Assembly: GCA_009991425.1 (NCBI GenBank)
Contig: JAACWH010000024.1
Span: forward strand, 26,804-90,803
From: Leptospira sp.
GTDB taxonomy: Bacteria > Spirochaetota > Leptospiria > Leptospirales > Leptospiraceae
Direction: 5' to 3'
DNA length: 64,000 nt
This document shows, piece by piece, positions 28,628-38,044 of the stretch; the first letter of the stretch is position 1, and each line of letters opens with the position of its first letter. The translations under genes and the position numbers were made by a program. Below the pieces are notes generated by a model, which ran no database searches, had not been told where the DNA came from, and was given only the letters and a program-made list of their open reading frames with translations.

Positions 28628-28629
28628 TC

Positions 28630-28896
28630 TTAAACTACAAAATTAGTTTCTACTAATTCAGCGAGTTTCTCTATAGCCTCTTCTTCTTTATCACCCTCAG
28701 CTATAATTGTAAATTCGGCTCCTGGTCCTAAAGCTAACATCATTAAGCCTAAAATTGATTTCCCATTTACAGTTACTTGATCTCTAACAACAGAAATCTC
28801 ACAAGGAAAGAGCGAAGCTATCTTTACAAAAACAGATGCTGGTCTAGCATGTAATCCGTTACTATCAGAATTAATTTTTGCCAGGTGTTGTTTCAA
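28630..28896 (-). CDS. ptsH: Phosphocarrier protein HPr
   Basis: The 88-residue protein has the phospho-accepting His16 in GLHARPAS and the regulatory Ser47 in NGKSILGLMML, the target of HprK. Since no sugar permease or enzyme I gene is nearby, it probably serves regulation rather than sugar uptake; Leptospira is reported, as I recall, to have an incomplete PTS. The start is a TTG lying 26 bases inside hprK, needed to keep the first beta strand, so HPr is probably translated in coupling with its kinase. Confidence 0.95.
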   Translation of the reverse strand: MKQHLAKINSDSNGLHARPASVFVKIASLFPCEISVVRDQVTVNGKSILGLMMLALGPGAEFTIIAEGDKEEEAIEKLAELVETNFVV

Positions 28897-29833
28897 TTTG
28901 ACTCTGTTTTATATACTGTGTTAATTTTTTATTGAATTCTTGAGCAGAATTCTTTCCCATTTTCTTTAAGCGCTGATTCATTGCAGCAGTTTCAACTATA
29001 ATTGGTATATTTCTTCCTGGTTTCACTGGTAGCTCAATAAATGGAATTTGTAAACCAAGAATTTCTTCTGTAAGATTATCAATTCCCGTTCTGTCAAATT
29101 CTAAAGTATCATCCCAGTCTTTCAAATTAATTATTAATTCAATGATCTTATGATCTCTAACTGAACCTACTCCAAAAATATCTTTGATATTAATAATTCC
29201 CATTCCTCTAATTTCCATATGGTGGCGCAGTAAATCTGAACAGGATCCAATTAAATAGCTTTCAGAGAGACGACGAATTTCTACCATATCATCTGCAACA
29301 AGTCTATGTCCTCTTTCAATTAATTCAAGAGCTGTTTCACTTTTCCCAACACCAGACTTTCCAGTTAATAAAATACCAATTCCATACACTTCAATTAATA
29401 CTCCATGTCGAACAGTTCTTGGAGCTAAGGAACGGTCTAGAATCTGTGATATTAGGGTAATAAATTTATGCGTAGATATCTTAGATATAAACAAAGGTAT
29501 ATCTTTACTGATACACATTTCCACAAAGATAGGAGATGGAGGATTACCATGCGTGAATACTATACAATTAAGATGATAGGAAAAAAATAATTCTGAGATA
29601 TGCTTTAATTGAGTTTCATCAAGGGAATTTAAATAAGCCCATTCTCCTTTTCCAAAAACTTGGATTCTATCATGAGCAAAAAAATCAAAAAATCCTGTTA
29701 AAGATAAACCTGGTCTATTTATTTCAGAATTAGAAATTCTATTTCCTAAACCTTTATCACCTGCTATGACTTCTAATTCAAGTTCATCGTGTTCTCTCAT
29801 TATCGTCTCAACTGTAATTCCTGGAACTGGCAT
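28871..29833 (-). CDS. hprK: HPr kinase/phosphorylase
   Basis: The 320-residue bifunctional enzyme phosphorylates HPr on Ser and removes the phosphate again. It has an N-terminal MurF-like domain (about 1-130), Walker A GKSGVGKS at 158-165, the catalytic VADD segment with His175 upstream, and the family signature RGMGIINIKDIFGVGSVR. All residues needed for activity look intact. It lies three bases after rpoN and overlaps ptsH, so it forms a regulatory pair with HPr in a sigma-54 gene context. Confidence 0.97.
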   Translation of the reverse strand: MPVPGITVETIMREHDELELEVIAGDKGLGNRISNSEINRPGLSLTGFFDFFAHDRIQVFGKGEWAYLNSLDETQLKHISELFFSYHLNCIVFTHGNPPSPIFVEMCISKDIPLFISKISTHKFITLISQILDRSLAPRTVRHGVLIEVYGIGILLTGKSGVGKSETALELIERGHRLVADDMVEIRRLSESYLIGSCSDLLRHHMEIRGMGIINIKDIFGVGSVRDHKIIELIINLKDWDDTLEFDRTGIDNLTEEILGLQIPFIELPVKPGRNIPIIVETAAMNQRLKKMGKNSAQEFNKKLTQYIKQSQIETTPGKN

Positions 29834-29836
29834 ACT

Positions 29837-31258
29837 CTAACCTTTAAAATGACTAATTCGTTTTCGTTGGTTTGATGGAAGGATGCGAAGAATCTTTCTA
29901 TATTTAGCGACTGTTCGTCTTGCGATTTCTATTCCTTTTTTCTCCATTTCATCAACAATATCTTGGTCTGAAAGTGGATTGGCTTCATCTTCTTGTTTAA
30001 CCATTTCTAAAATCATATCATGAATTTTTTTAGAAGAAGCCTTACCTCCCTCAGTAGATTTTACACCAGATGAAAAGAACCATTTTAACTCATAAATACC
30101 CCATTTGGTTTGAATATATTTATTTGTAGTTATACGAGATACCGTTGATTCAGACAAATTTGTTTTTTCTGAAATATCTTTTAAAGTTAAAGGCTCTGTG
30201 TGAGAAACTCCATGAATGAAGAAATCTTTTTGAGCTTCGATAATTGCTTTTACTGTTTTGAAAAGAGTTTGTTTTCTTTGGTGAACACTGCGAATTAACC
30301 AATTAGCAGAATTAAGTTTGTTGGAAATAAATTCTTTATCTTCACTTGATCCTTTAGTAGAAAGAAATGATTTATATTCCTTATTGATTATGAGTTTGGG
30401 AAGCCATTCATCATTTATGAATATTGCAAACTCTTCACCCTCTTGATCTATAATTACATCAGGAATAATATAATCTGTCTTTCTTGCTTGGTATAAAGTT
30501 GCAGGATAGGGTTCTAATTTTTTAATAAATTTTGCATTATCACTTACTTCTTCTTCTGTAAGTTTAAGAGCTTTCCCAATTTTTTTATATTCAAATTTTT
30601 CTAAATCGGATAGATGTTCTTTAATAAGTTCATGTAAAATTTTATTTTCCGGATATAATATTTTAGATTGTATATATAAAGTTTCTTGGACACCATTTGC
30701 ACCTATACCAATAGGATCACATTCTTGGATTAACTTTTGAACCTTGTTAACAGATTTTATTTGAAGTTTCATTTCATTTGCTAAAACTTCTAAATCAGCA
30801 GAAATAAAACCCTTATCATCAATGAGAGAAACTAAAACTTCTGCCATATAATATTCTTTTTCAGTAATATCCATTAATCTTAGTTGAGCAAGTAAATGTT
30901 CACTTAAAGATGTTGGAACTGTAGAAGATTCAATGTATTTTTGATTTCGATCAGATGCTTCCGAGTCATAGAATTTAGGATTTTCTATGCTGTAATTGTC
31001 TCCCCAATTACTTTCTGTATCTTTTAATAAATTATTTTTTTCAATAGATCTTACTTCACTCTTGGAATATAATTCGGGAGTTTTGGATTTCTCATCTGAG
31101 CTGGTATCTTCTAATAAAGGATTTTCTAAAAGTTCTGATTGTATTTTATCTGATAATTCTAAAGTCGATAAGGCAAGTAGTTCAATAGATTGGCGTAGAT
31201 CTTGCGTCATCACCAATTTCTGAGATTGTCTTTGAACTAATTGTGTACCTAGATTCAT
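29837..31258 (-). CDS. rpoN: RNA polymerase sigma-54 factor
   Basis: The 473-residue sigma factor has the Gln/Leu-rich region I (QLVQRQSQKLVMTQDLRQSIELL), an acidic linker, the core-binding domain and the C-terminal RpoN box ARRTVAKYRK at 446-455, which reads the -24 element. I chose the ATG at 31258 because the preceding lptB stop is ten bases away and region I begins at once; a TTG upstream would overlap lptB. lptB-rpoN adjacency is a conserved bacterial arrangement. The NtrX-like activator in the same run is a candidate partner. Confidence 0.96.
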   Translation of the reverse strand: MNLGTQLVQRQSQKLVMTQDLRQSIELLALSTLELSDKIQSELLENPLLEDTSSDEKSKTPELYSKSEVRSIEKNNLLKDTESNWGDNYSIENPKFYDSEASDRNQKYIESSTVPTSLSEHLLAQLRLMDITEKEYYMAEVLVSLIDDKGFISADLEVLANEMKLQIKSVNKVQKLIQECDPIGIGANGVQETLYIQSKILYPENKILHELIKEHLSDLEKFEYKKIGKALKLTEEEVSDNAKFIKKLEPYPATLYQARKTDYIIPDVIIDQEGEEFAIFINDEWLPKLIINKEYKSFLSTKGSSEDKEFISNKLNSANWLIRSVHQRKQTLFKTVKAIIEAQKDFFIHGVSHTEPLTLKDISEKTNLSESTVSRITTNKYIQTKWGIYELKWFFSSGVKSTEGGKASSKKIHDMILEMVKQEDEANPLSDQDIVDEMEKKGIEIARRTVAKYRKILRILPSNQRKRISHFKG

Positions 31259-31268
31259 ATTATTTACT

Positions 31269-32051
31269 CTAGAGAGAGAAATCTTCTCCAAGATAAATTC
31301 GTCTTGTTTCGGGATCATTGATTAATTCATTGGCTGTTCCTGAAATTAATATTTTCCCAGAATACATAATGTAAGCACGGTCAGTAATTTTTAAAGTTTC
31401 ACGTACATTATGGTCAGTGATCAAGATGCCTAATCCTTTTTCCTTTAAGCTTTTAATCACAGTTTGTATATCTTTTACTGCTATTGGGTCAACTCCTGCA
31501 AATGGTTCGTCAAGTAAGATGAAATCTGGTTTAGTAACTAAGGCTCTAGCAATTTCACAACGTCTTCTTTCTCCACCAGAAAGTGTATAACCCTTTTGAT
31601 TCGCGACTCTCATAATTTGTAATTCTAAAAGTAATTCATCTCTACGAGCGGTAATTTCTTCTCTAGGTAACTTCATTGTTTCCAGGATCGCTTCTAAATT
31701 TTCCGCTACTGTTAATTTACGAAAAATTGATGCTTCCTGCGCAAGGTAGCCCACACCCATTCTAGCTCGAACATGCATGGGAGCTTTAGTGAGATCTTGC
31801 CCATCAATAAATACTGTCCCTTCATCAGGGGTAACAAAACCTACAGACATGTAAAAGGAGGTAGTTTTGCCTGCTCCATTAGGACCTAGAAGTCCAACAA
31901 TCTCTCCTTTCTGAATATGGAAACTTACTCCATCTACAACGCGTTTTCTATTGTAGATTTTTACCAGATTCTCCATTCGAAAGGTTTTTTGATTGGCAAG
32001 AGCTACAGGAGAATGTTTATTTTCAATAATTTTTTTCTTCGCTCTACTCAT
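31269..32051 (-). CDS. lptB: LPS export ABC transporter ATPase LptB
   Basis: The 260-residue ATPase has Walker [11 protein letters not shown]-loop [14 protein letters not shown], signature [15 protein letters not shown] and Walker [14 protein letters not shown], all typical of LptB. It powers extraction of LPS from the inner membrane with LptFG (not in this window). There is an N-terminal extension of about 20 polar residues. Its ATG overlaps the lptA stop by four bases. Confidence 0.96.
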   Translation of the reverse strand: MSRAKKKIIENKHSPVALANQKTFRMENLVKIYNRKRVVDGVSFHIQKGEIVGLLGPNGAGKTTSFYMSVGFVTPDEGTVFIDGQDLTKAPMHVRARMGVGYLAQEASIFRKLTVAENLEAILETMKLPREEITARRDELLLELQIMRVANQKGYTLSGGERRRCEIARALVTKPDFILLDEPFAGVDPIAVKDIQTVIKSLKEKGLGILITDHNVRETLKITDRAYIMYSGKILISGTANELINDPETRRIYLGEDFSL

Positions 32052-33430
32052 TCTGCGCCTTTCAGGTTCATACCTTCAGACAATAGCACACGATCTTCCT
32101 GTGGATATATAATAATTTTACCAGAATGGAGAATTTTTTTATCTCTTACCAGGCTAGGATTGCCTTCTAGCACGATTTTTTCTTCGTTTTCAAAATATGT
32201 AGCATATTCACCCCTGGCTGTTGAGGTTTGACTTACAATTTTCACATTGCCTCTTGTTACGATTTCTTTACGATCAATAAATCTTTCTATAACTACAGCA
32301 GTGATAGTGGATTGAACTTCCTTATTTTCTTTGTCAAGAAGTTCTATACTAGGGTTTCCTTTTATGTAACTATATTCTTTTAATTTAAAATGTTCTAAGA
32401 AATCGCCAGATAGGATTACATGGTTAAGGATATCAAACATACGAATATTTTTTTCTGCTTGAATGATATCTCCATTACTGCCAAGGCTCTTCAGTATCTC
32501 TGCAGAAAATTCTAAATCTTTTCTATAGATTTTAGCATTTCCATAAAGACCTGTAGATTTCGGTTCTTTAGAATTTTGGTGAATCATCTTGTCTGCGAGG
32601 AAGATACTTTCTTGTTTTATAATAGATTCTGATTTGGTTTTGTCTTCTTTAGATTTTTGATTATTATCTTTTTTCGATGAAATGAGATTATTGGAATTTT
32701 CAGTTTCTTCAGAAATTTGAATCATATAGGAATTATTTTCTAAAGAGACTTCACCTGATTCCGTATCATAAATCAGTTTCTCAGCAGAAAGGATTCTGTT
32801 CTTTGAAAAGATCGAAGGTCTGTTAGAAATTTCTAATTTCTTGGTATTATCATTATAAGTTGCATCTTCACCAATGACAGTTAACTCAGCATTCTGAATG
32901 TAGACTTTTCCTTCTAATACAGTCCTTCCTTCGTTTAAATATCTTGTGATTCTATCTGCTGATATTTTTGTTTTTTGTTTATCTTTTGCTGTATAAAATA
33001 ATCTAGGTCTTCCTTCTAGTAAGATTTTTTCTGTAACCTTATCATAATTTCCCTTGTTGGCATAGAAGTAAGAATTATTTTCCTTATCTTCAACTTGAAC
33101 CCGACCTTTTAAATCTGCTCGAATAGCATCTTCACCAACTATCTCAATCTCACTTGAAGATAATTTAATTTTATTGTGATATATCCAAGCACCTCCACCT
33201 AAAATAAAAACTGTCATTGGAAAACCATTAAAATTTTTCTCCATTTGAGTGAGCGATGCTCCCCCCCACCGAGTAGGAGTCTTATTTTTATTGTCAGTTT
33301 TAGAAGGAATATAGCTTGAATTAGGTGATTGGAATATATCCTCTGGTCCAATTAATATGGGTGGTTGAATCCCTGAAAAAATAGGTAAGTTAAAAAGCAG
33401 TATAAAAATCAGAAATTTATTTTTTGTCAA
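32048..33430 (-). CDS. lptA: Large LptA/OstA-type LPS transport protein
   Basis: A 460-residue exported protein (signal peptide about 1-20, ending IFSG) with repeated OstA/LptA beta-jellyroll stretches. Recurring patterns include [37 protein letters not shown] and the C-terminal [21 protein letters not shown] low-complexity Lys/Ser/Asn linker lies near residues 245-275. E. coli LptA is only 185 residues, so this version holds enough jellyrolls to span more of the periplasm by itself. I place the start at TTG 33430, seven bases behind an AAGAAGGAA site; a GTG upstream would overlap lptC by 29 bases. Confidence 0.85.
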   Translation of the reverse strand: MTKNKFLIFILLFNLPIFSGIQPPILIGPEDIFQSPNSSYIPSKTDNKNKTPTRWGGASLTQMEKNFNGFPMTVFILGGGAWIYHNKIKLSSSEIEIVGEDAIRADLKGRVQVEDKENNSYFYANKGNYDKVTEKILLEGRPRLFYTAKDKQKTKISADRITRYLNEGRTVLEGKVYIQNAELTVIGEDATYNDNTKKLEISNRPSIFSKNRILSAEKLIYDTESGEVSLENNSYMIQISEETENSNNLISSKKDNNQKSKEDKTKSESIIKQESIFLADKMIHQNSKEPKSTGLYGNAKIYRKDLEFSAEILKSLGSNGDIIQAEKNIRMFDILNHVILSGDFLEHFKLKEYSYIKGNPSIELLDKENKEVQSTITAVVIERFIDRKEIVTRGNVKIVSQTSTARGEYATYFENEEKIVLEGNPSLVRDKKILHSGKIIIYPQEDRVLLSEGMNLKGAE

Positions 33431-33434
33431 AATT

Positions 33435-33986
33435 TTATTCCTTCTTGAATGGATTTTCACCACCTCTCGTAATTGCTGAAGGTTTAATCACTGTAAATTG
33501 ATTCAATGCCTTTTGGGCGCGTAATCCTTTTCCTGCTATAGTTGTTCCCGCGCTATAAATTAAGACTTCATCATCTGTGGTTAATTCTTCTGTGTCTATG
33601 CTATAAGTGAGTGATTCTGTTTTAAGTGATTTTTTATCAGGAGTGATCAGAAAGATATCTCCTTCTACAGTCAAAATATTAGTCGTATTATTGACCTCTC
33701 CACGGTTGCCAGTCAACTTACTTGAAATCTTATCATCTTCAAACTGAGTAAAGTTTAGTTTATAAAAAACAGTTCTATCTTCTTTGGGAAAAATAAAGGA
33801 TTCTTCTGATTTCAAAATCCATTCCTTTTTACCATCAGTTAAGTAACTTGTTCTCGTAAAGTTTCTTAATGAAATCTGAGAACCGGATTCTTTTTCTGAT
33901 TCAATTCTTAGCGCATCATTTTTCTTACAACTTAATAGTAGATTTACCATTAGTACTAATAATAAGAAAAATAATTTCGATTTCAT
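33435..33986 (-). CDS. lptC: LptC-like LPS export lipoprotein
   Basis: A 183-residue protein with a clear lipobox (VNLLLSC, Cys20) and a beta-jellyroll domain of LptC type (WILKSEESFIF, LTGNRGEVNN, LKTESLTYSIDTEELTTDDEV). LptC passes LPS from LptBFG to LptA. E. coli LptC is held by a transmembrane helix, whereas this one appears to be anchored by lipid. Assignment rests on fold pattern and position before lptA and lptB. Confidence 0.85.
   Translation of the reverse strand: MKSKLFFLLLVLMVNLLLSCKKNDALRIESEKESGSQISLRNFTRTSYLTDGKKEWILKSEESFIFPKEDRTVFYKLNFTQFEDDKISSKLTGNRGEVNNTTNILTVEGDIFLITPDKKSLKTESLTYSIDTEELTTDDEVLIYSAGTTIAGKGLRAQKALNQFTVIKPSAITRGGENPFKKE
33438..33446 (-). promoter_or_regulatory. 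Ribosome-binding site of lptA inside the end of lptC
   Basis: The sequence AAGAAGGAA on the minus strand overlaps the last codons of lptC and lies seven bases before a TTG at 33430. This decides the lptA start and implies that its translation depends on ribosomes finishing lptC. Confidence 0.7.
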
Positions 33987-34001
33987 ATTACAGACAATTC
34001 C

Positions 34002-34841
34002 TCAAAAGGAAGACTTAACTAGTTTATCTATTGCCAATAGTTGAATAAGAAGTTTTTTAATAGATTTAAGTGGAAATTGAGTAGTAGCATCTGACAGGGC
34101 TTTGTCGGGATCTGGGTGAACTTCCATGAATAATCCTTCCACTCCTGCAGCAACTGCACCTCGTGTCATATGAGGAATGAACTCTCTGACTCCACCCGTA
34201 ATATTACCTGCACCACCTGGTAGTTGAGCCGAATGTGTTGCATCAAAGATTACAGGTATTCCTAAATTGTGTAATATTGGAATTCCTCGAATATCAAAAA
34301 CTAAATTATTATAACCGAAACTTGTTCCGCGTTCTGTGATAATATATTTTTCAGATCCAGATTCTTGGATTTTTGATTTAATATGACGACAATCTTCAGG
34401 CGCTAGAAATTGACCTTTTTTCACATTCACCCATCGTCCTGTTTCTGCTGCTTGTGCAATAAGATCTGTTTGACGACAAAGAAAAGCAGGAATCTGATAG
34501 ATATCGATAACATCTTTTAGAGGGGAAATTTGAGATGTTTCATGAATGTCTGTAAGCACAGGAAGATTGTATTTCTTTTTAATAAATTCAAGATTTTTAA
34601 CACCCTGTTCTATCCCTGGTCCACGGTAAGATTTTACGGAAGAACGGTTCGCTTTATCAAAAGAACTTTTGAAAACATAGGTTATCCCCAATTCATCCGT
34701 GATTTCTTTCATCTCACCACAAACTCTGTCTAGCAAATCTTGAGATTCCATTACACAGGGACCAGCTATTAGAAAGAATGGATTCTTCCCTCCTATGTTT
34801 TTACCCGATAAAAATTCTCTTTCTTCTACTGAATCAATCAT
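34002..34841 (-). CDS. kdsA: 3-deoxy-D-manno-octulosonate 8-phosphate synthase
   Basis: The 279-residue TIM-barrel enzyme condenses PEP with arabinose-5-phosphate to make Kdo-8-phosphate for LPS. Conserved segments include LIAGPCVMES, FKSSFDKANRSS, the KKGQFLAPEDC segment, ITERGTSFGYNNLVFD and FDATHSAQLPGG. It shares one base with pyrG and lies 15 bases before lptC, placing Kdo synthesis and LPS export in one transcript. Confidence 0.98.
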   Translation of the reverse strand: MIDSVEEREFLSGKNIGGKNPFFLIAGPCVMESQDLLDRVCGEMKEITDELGITYVFKSSFDKANRSSVKSYRGPGIEQGVKNLEFIKKKYNLPVLTDIHETSQISPLKDVIDIYQIPAFLCRQTDLIAQAAETGRWVNVKKGQFLAPEDCRHIKSKIQESGSEKYIITERGTSFGYNNLVFDIRGIPILHNLGIPVIFDATHSAQLPGGAGNITGGVREFIPHMTRGAVAAGVEGLFMEVHPDPDKALSDATTQFPLKSIKKLLIQLLAIDKLVKSSF

Positions 34842-36466
34842 TATTCATCTACTCCCTTCTTTACTAATTTTAGACTCTCCCGAACCAAGCCAACAAATAG
34901 AGGATGTGGTTCAGTGGGTTTCGAATGGAATTCTGGATGAAACTGAACTCCGATGAACCATGGATGATTAGGAATTTCTACAATTTCAACTAAATTTTGA
35001 TCTGGAGAAAAACCAGTTAATTTCATACCTTTCTTTTCGAAATCTGGTTTAAAACGAAGTGTGAATTCAAATCTATGCCTATGTCGTTCAGATATTTTTT
35101 CAGATTTATATTCTTTGAATGCTAGGGAATCCTTTTGAACTCTGCATGGATAAGCTCCCAGTCTCATGGTTCCACCCATCTGTTCTATTTCAATTTGTTC
35201 TTCTATCATTGAAATAACCGGATACGTAGTCTTGGGATTAAATTCTGTAGAGTTGGCTGTTTTGAAACCAAGTTCGTTTCTTGCAAATTCAATTACTGCA
35301 CATTGCATTCCTAGGCAGATTCCTAGGAATGGAATCTTTTTTGTTCTAGCATATTGAATAGCAGCAACCTTACCTTCTATTCCCCTTTCACCAAAACCAC
35401 CAGGAACTAAAATTCCATGAACACCTTTTAATGCTTCTTTGATATTCTTATCTTCAAGGTCTTCTGGATTGATTTTGATTACATCCACAAAAACATTGTT
35501 CGCAATACCACCATGTGATAGCGCTTCATAAACAGAGCGGTATGCATCTTGTAAGGAAATATATTTACCAATAAGTGCGATTTTAACTTTCTTGTTAGTG
35601 TTTCGAACTATTTTTACTATGTTATCCCATTTTGCAAAATTCAATTTCCTGAGTTCCATACCAAGAGTCTTGAGGACAACCTCATCTAATTTCTCTTCTC
35701 GGTACATCTGTGGGATTTCATATATGGAATAAGTAATGTCAGTTGCAGAAATCACATTTTCTTCTTTGACGTTGCAGAACAAAGAAATTTTATTTTTCAT
35801 TTCCTGAGTCAATGGGTTTTGGATTCTACAAATTAAAATATCTGGTTGAATTCCTAATGCCAAAAGTTCCTTCACCGAATGCTGAGTCGGTTTAGTCTTC
35901 GCTTCACCAGCAGCAGTGATAGTTGGGACAAGAGTTAAATGAATAAACATCACTTGGCTTGCACCATGCTCGTATCTCATTTGACGTATAGCTTCTAAAA
36001 ATGGAACTGATTCTATATCTCCAACTGTTCCACCAATTTCAACAATCACAAAATCAGTTTCATTTTCTCTTGAGAGTGTGTAGATACGATTTCTAATTTC
36101 ATTTGTAATATGTGGTACAACCTGTACGGTTCTGCCTAAGTAGTCGCCTTTTCTTTCTCTTTCAATTACTGAATGATAAATCTGACCAGTTGATACTGAA
36201 TTTTTGCGAGATAATTTCGAATGAGTAAATCTTTCATAATAACCAAGATCTAAATCTGTTTCTGCACCGTCTTCAGTTACGTAGACTTCACCATGTTGGT
36301 AAGGACTCATAGTTCCTGGATCTATGTTGATATAAGGATCCATTTTCTGTAAGGAAACGGAATAGCCGCGAGATTCAAGAAGAGTTCCCAAGGCAGCAAC
36401 GGTAACGCCTTTTCCTAAGGACGAGGAAACTCCACCAGTAATAAAAATAAATCTAGTTTTCTGCAT
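34841..36466 (-). CDS. pyrG: CTP synthase
   Basis: The 541-residue enzyme turns UTP into CTP using glutamine. The N-terminal synthetase part has FITGGVSSSLGKG and the VEIGGTVGDIES block. The C-terminal glutaminase part has GVHGILVPGGFGERG, the Cys nucleophile in GICLGMQ and the catalytic His in HPEFHS. Length is normal. CTP is needed to activate Kdo (CMP-Kdo), which fits its place beside kdsA. A 14-base gap separates it from rfaE2. Confidence 0.98.
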   Translation of the reverse strand: MQKTRFIFITGGVSSSLGKGVTVAALGTLLESRGYSVSLQKMDPYINIDPGTMSPYQHGEVYVTEDGAETDLDLGYYERFTHSKLSRKNSVSTGQIYHSVIERERKGDYLGRTVQVVPHITNEIRNRIYTLSRENETDFVIVEIGGTVGDIESVPFLEAIRQMRYEHGASQVMFIHLTLVPTITAAGEAKTKPTQHSVKELLALGIQPDILICRIQNPLTQEMKNKISLFCNVKEENVISATDITYSIYEIPQMYREEKLDEVVLKTLGMELRKLNFAKWDNIVKIVRNTNKKVKIALIGKYISLQDAYRSVYEALSHGGIANNVFVDVIKINPEDLEDKNIKEALKGVHGILVPGGFGERGIEGKVAAIQYARTKKIPFLGICLGMQCAVIEFARNELGFKTANSTEFNPKTTYPVISMIEEQIEIEQMGGTMRLGAYPCRVQKDSLAFKEYKSEKISERHRHRFEFTLRFKPDFEKKGMKLTGFSPDQNLVEIVEIPNHPWFIGVQFHPEFHSKPTEPHPLFVGLVRESLKLVKKGVDE

Positions 36467-36480
36467 ACCTTTGCTATTAT

Positions 36481-36966
36481 TTACTTCCCACTGCTTTCTT
36501 CCAGTTTTTTTAAAATCCCTGTTGTAGATTTACCAGGAAGAAATGGCAAAATTTTGACTTCTCCACCCCAGGATAGAATGGTTTTGGTTTCAGGAAGGGT
36601 TTCTACCTTATAATCGCCACCTTTAGTGTGAATCTGGGGCTGGATTAATTTCAAGAGTTCAATAGGGGTTTGCTCTGGGAAAATTGTAATATAAGAAACA
36701 GCCTCCAAAGAAGCTAGAACATAGGCTCTATCTTCTTCGGAATTTATTGGTCTGGAAGCACCTTTAAGCTTTTTAACAGAGGCATCTGAATTTAAACCTA
36801 ACCAAAGAATATCACCAAGCTCTCTTGCTTGGAGTAGATATTGTACATGACCTTTGTGCAATATATCAAAGCAACCATTTGTAAAAACGATTTTCTTTCC
36901 TTGTAAAGAATTCTTTATAAAATCAATTTTATCGTAGGGTATTATTTTATTTTCTAAGGAAAGCAT
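36481..36966 (-). CDS. rfaE2: Heptose 1-phosphate nucleotidyltransferase (RfaE domain II)
   Basis: The 161-residue cytidylyltransferase-fold enzyme (TNGCFDILHKGHVQYL with the HxGH motif, later KGASRPINSEEDRA and HTKGGDY) transfers a nucleotide to heptose-1-phosphate. In Enterobacteria it is fused to the kinase as HldE, whereas here the two are separate genes. The ATG at 36966 overlaps the kinase stop by one base; a GTG one codon upstream is also possible. Confidence 0.93.
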   Translation of the reverse strand: MLSLENKIIPYDKIDFIKNSLQGKKIVFTNGCFDILHKGHVQYLLQARELGDILWLGLNSDASVKKLKGASRPINSEEDRAYVLASLEAVSYITIFPEQTPIELLKLIQPQIHTKGGDYKVETLPETKTILSWGGEVKILPFLPGKSTTGILKKLEESSGK

Positions 36967-37985
36967 CACTCGTCCTTAAGCCAAACATTTAATTCGTTTA
37001 ATTTCTCTTCAATCTCATCAACTGTTGCCGTGGCTGCACCTAACTTGCCAACTACAACACCAGCAGCTGCATTAGCAACTATAGAAGCTTCTACTTCAGA
37101 TAGACCCGCTGCATGATAGGCAGTAAAAACCGTTATAACAGTATCGCCTGCGCCCGTAACGTCGAATACTTCTCTTGCAACAGTTGGTATATGATGAATA
37201 CTAGAATCTTCTTTTAGATAAACAGACATGCCTTTTTCACCTCGAGTAATCATAAGTGCTTGTGGTGAAATTTTTTCTGTAATGGATTGGCAGGCTTCGA
37301 GGATGTCTTCATCAGATTCTAGAACTTTTCCTAAAGCCTTTCCAGCCTCATGGTGGTTGGGTGTTAAAATAGTTACATCTCTATAGTAGAAAAAATGACT
37401 TACTTGAGGATCAACTGTCACTATTTTTTCTTTTGATTTACAAAACTTAGTCACTCTTTCAATAAAACTAGGTGAAAGAATTCCTTTATCATAATCAGAA
37501 AGAATTATTGCATCTGACTGATCAATTTTTAGTTCTATTTGTTTGAAGAGTAAATCTTCTTCTTCAGAATCTATTGAAAGTATTTCTTCTCGATCAATTC
37601 TACATACTTGTTGGTGACCTGCCATAATTCTTGTTTTTAAAATAGTGGGAACTTCTTTTGATTTCATAAGCAACAGATCAATGGGTTTAACATTTTCTTC
37701 TAATAATAAATTTTCTAGTTTTTCCCCAGCAGTATCATCGCCTCTTCTTCCCATAACAACCATTTGTGTCGTGAGAGTATTTAAATTTTTAATTACATTG
37801 CCTGCTCCACCGAGTTTTATTTCTTCCTTACGTATCCAAACCACTGGAACTGGTGCTTCGGGGGAGATTCTATTTACATGCCCAATTAAATATTCATCTA
37901 AGATATAATCACCAATCACACAGATTTTGAGATTAGATAATGATTTACTAGCTTTTTGGAATCTTTTTTTGCTAATTCTTTCCAT
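36966..37985 (-). CDS. rfaE1: Heptose 7-phosphate kinase (RfaE domain I)
   Basis: The 339-residue PfkB-family kinase (KICVIGDYILDEYLIG, LGGAGNVIKNL, and the catalytic VTGAGDTVITVF near the C-terminus) phosphorylates heptose-7-phosphate at O1 for ADP-heptose synthesis. gmhA, the preceding pathway step, lies at 61.5 kb. I chose the ATG at 37985; a TTG 18 bases further up is possible. It heads the long minus-strand run. Confidence 0.92.
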   Translation of the reverse strand: MERISKKRFQKASKSLSNLKICVIGDYILDEYLIGHVNRISPEAPVPVVWIRKEEIKLGGAGNVIKNLNTLTTQMVVMGRRGDDTAGEKLENLLLEENVKPIDLLLMKSKEVPTILKTRIMAGHQQVCRIDREEILSIDSEEEDLLFKQIELKIDQSDAIILSDYDKGILSPSFIERVTKFCKSKEKIVTVDPQVSHFFYYRDVTILTPNHHEAGKALGKVLESDEDILEACQSITEKISPQALMITRGEKGMSVYLKEDSSIHHIPTVAREVFDVTGAGDTVITVFTAYHAAGLSEVEASIVANAAAGVVVGKLGAATATVDEIEEKLNELNVWLKDE

Positions 37986-38044
37986 ATATGTAAAACCATT
38001 CAAAATTTCTTTACAAAATAATGCAAGAAATCCAAATATAGATA
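37986..38044. promoter_or_regulatory. Divergent promoter region, rfaE1 / Lon N-domain gene
   Basis: This 59-base AT-rich gap between divergent genes must hold both promoters. On the minus strand TTGCAT, 17 bases, TTGAAT is a fair sigma-70 candidate for the LPS-rpoN-priA run. On the plus strand only weak elements are seen. Confidence 0.35.
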
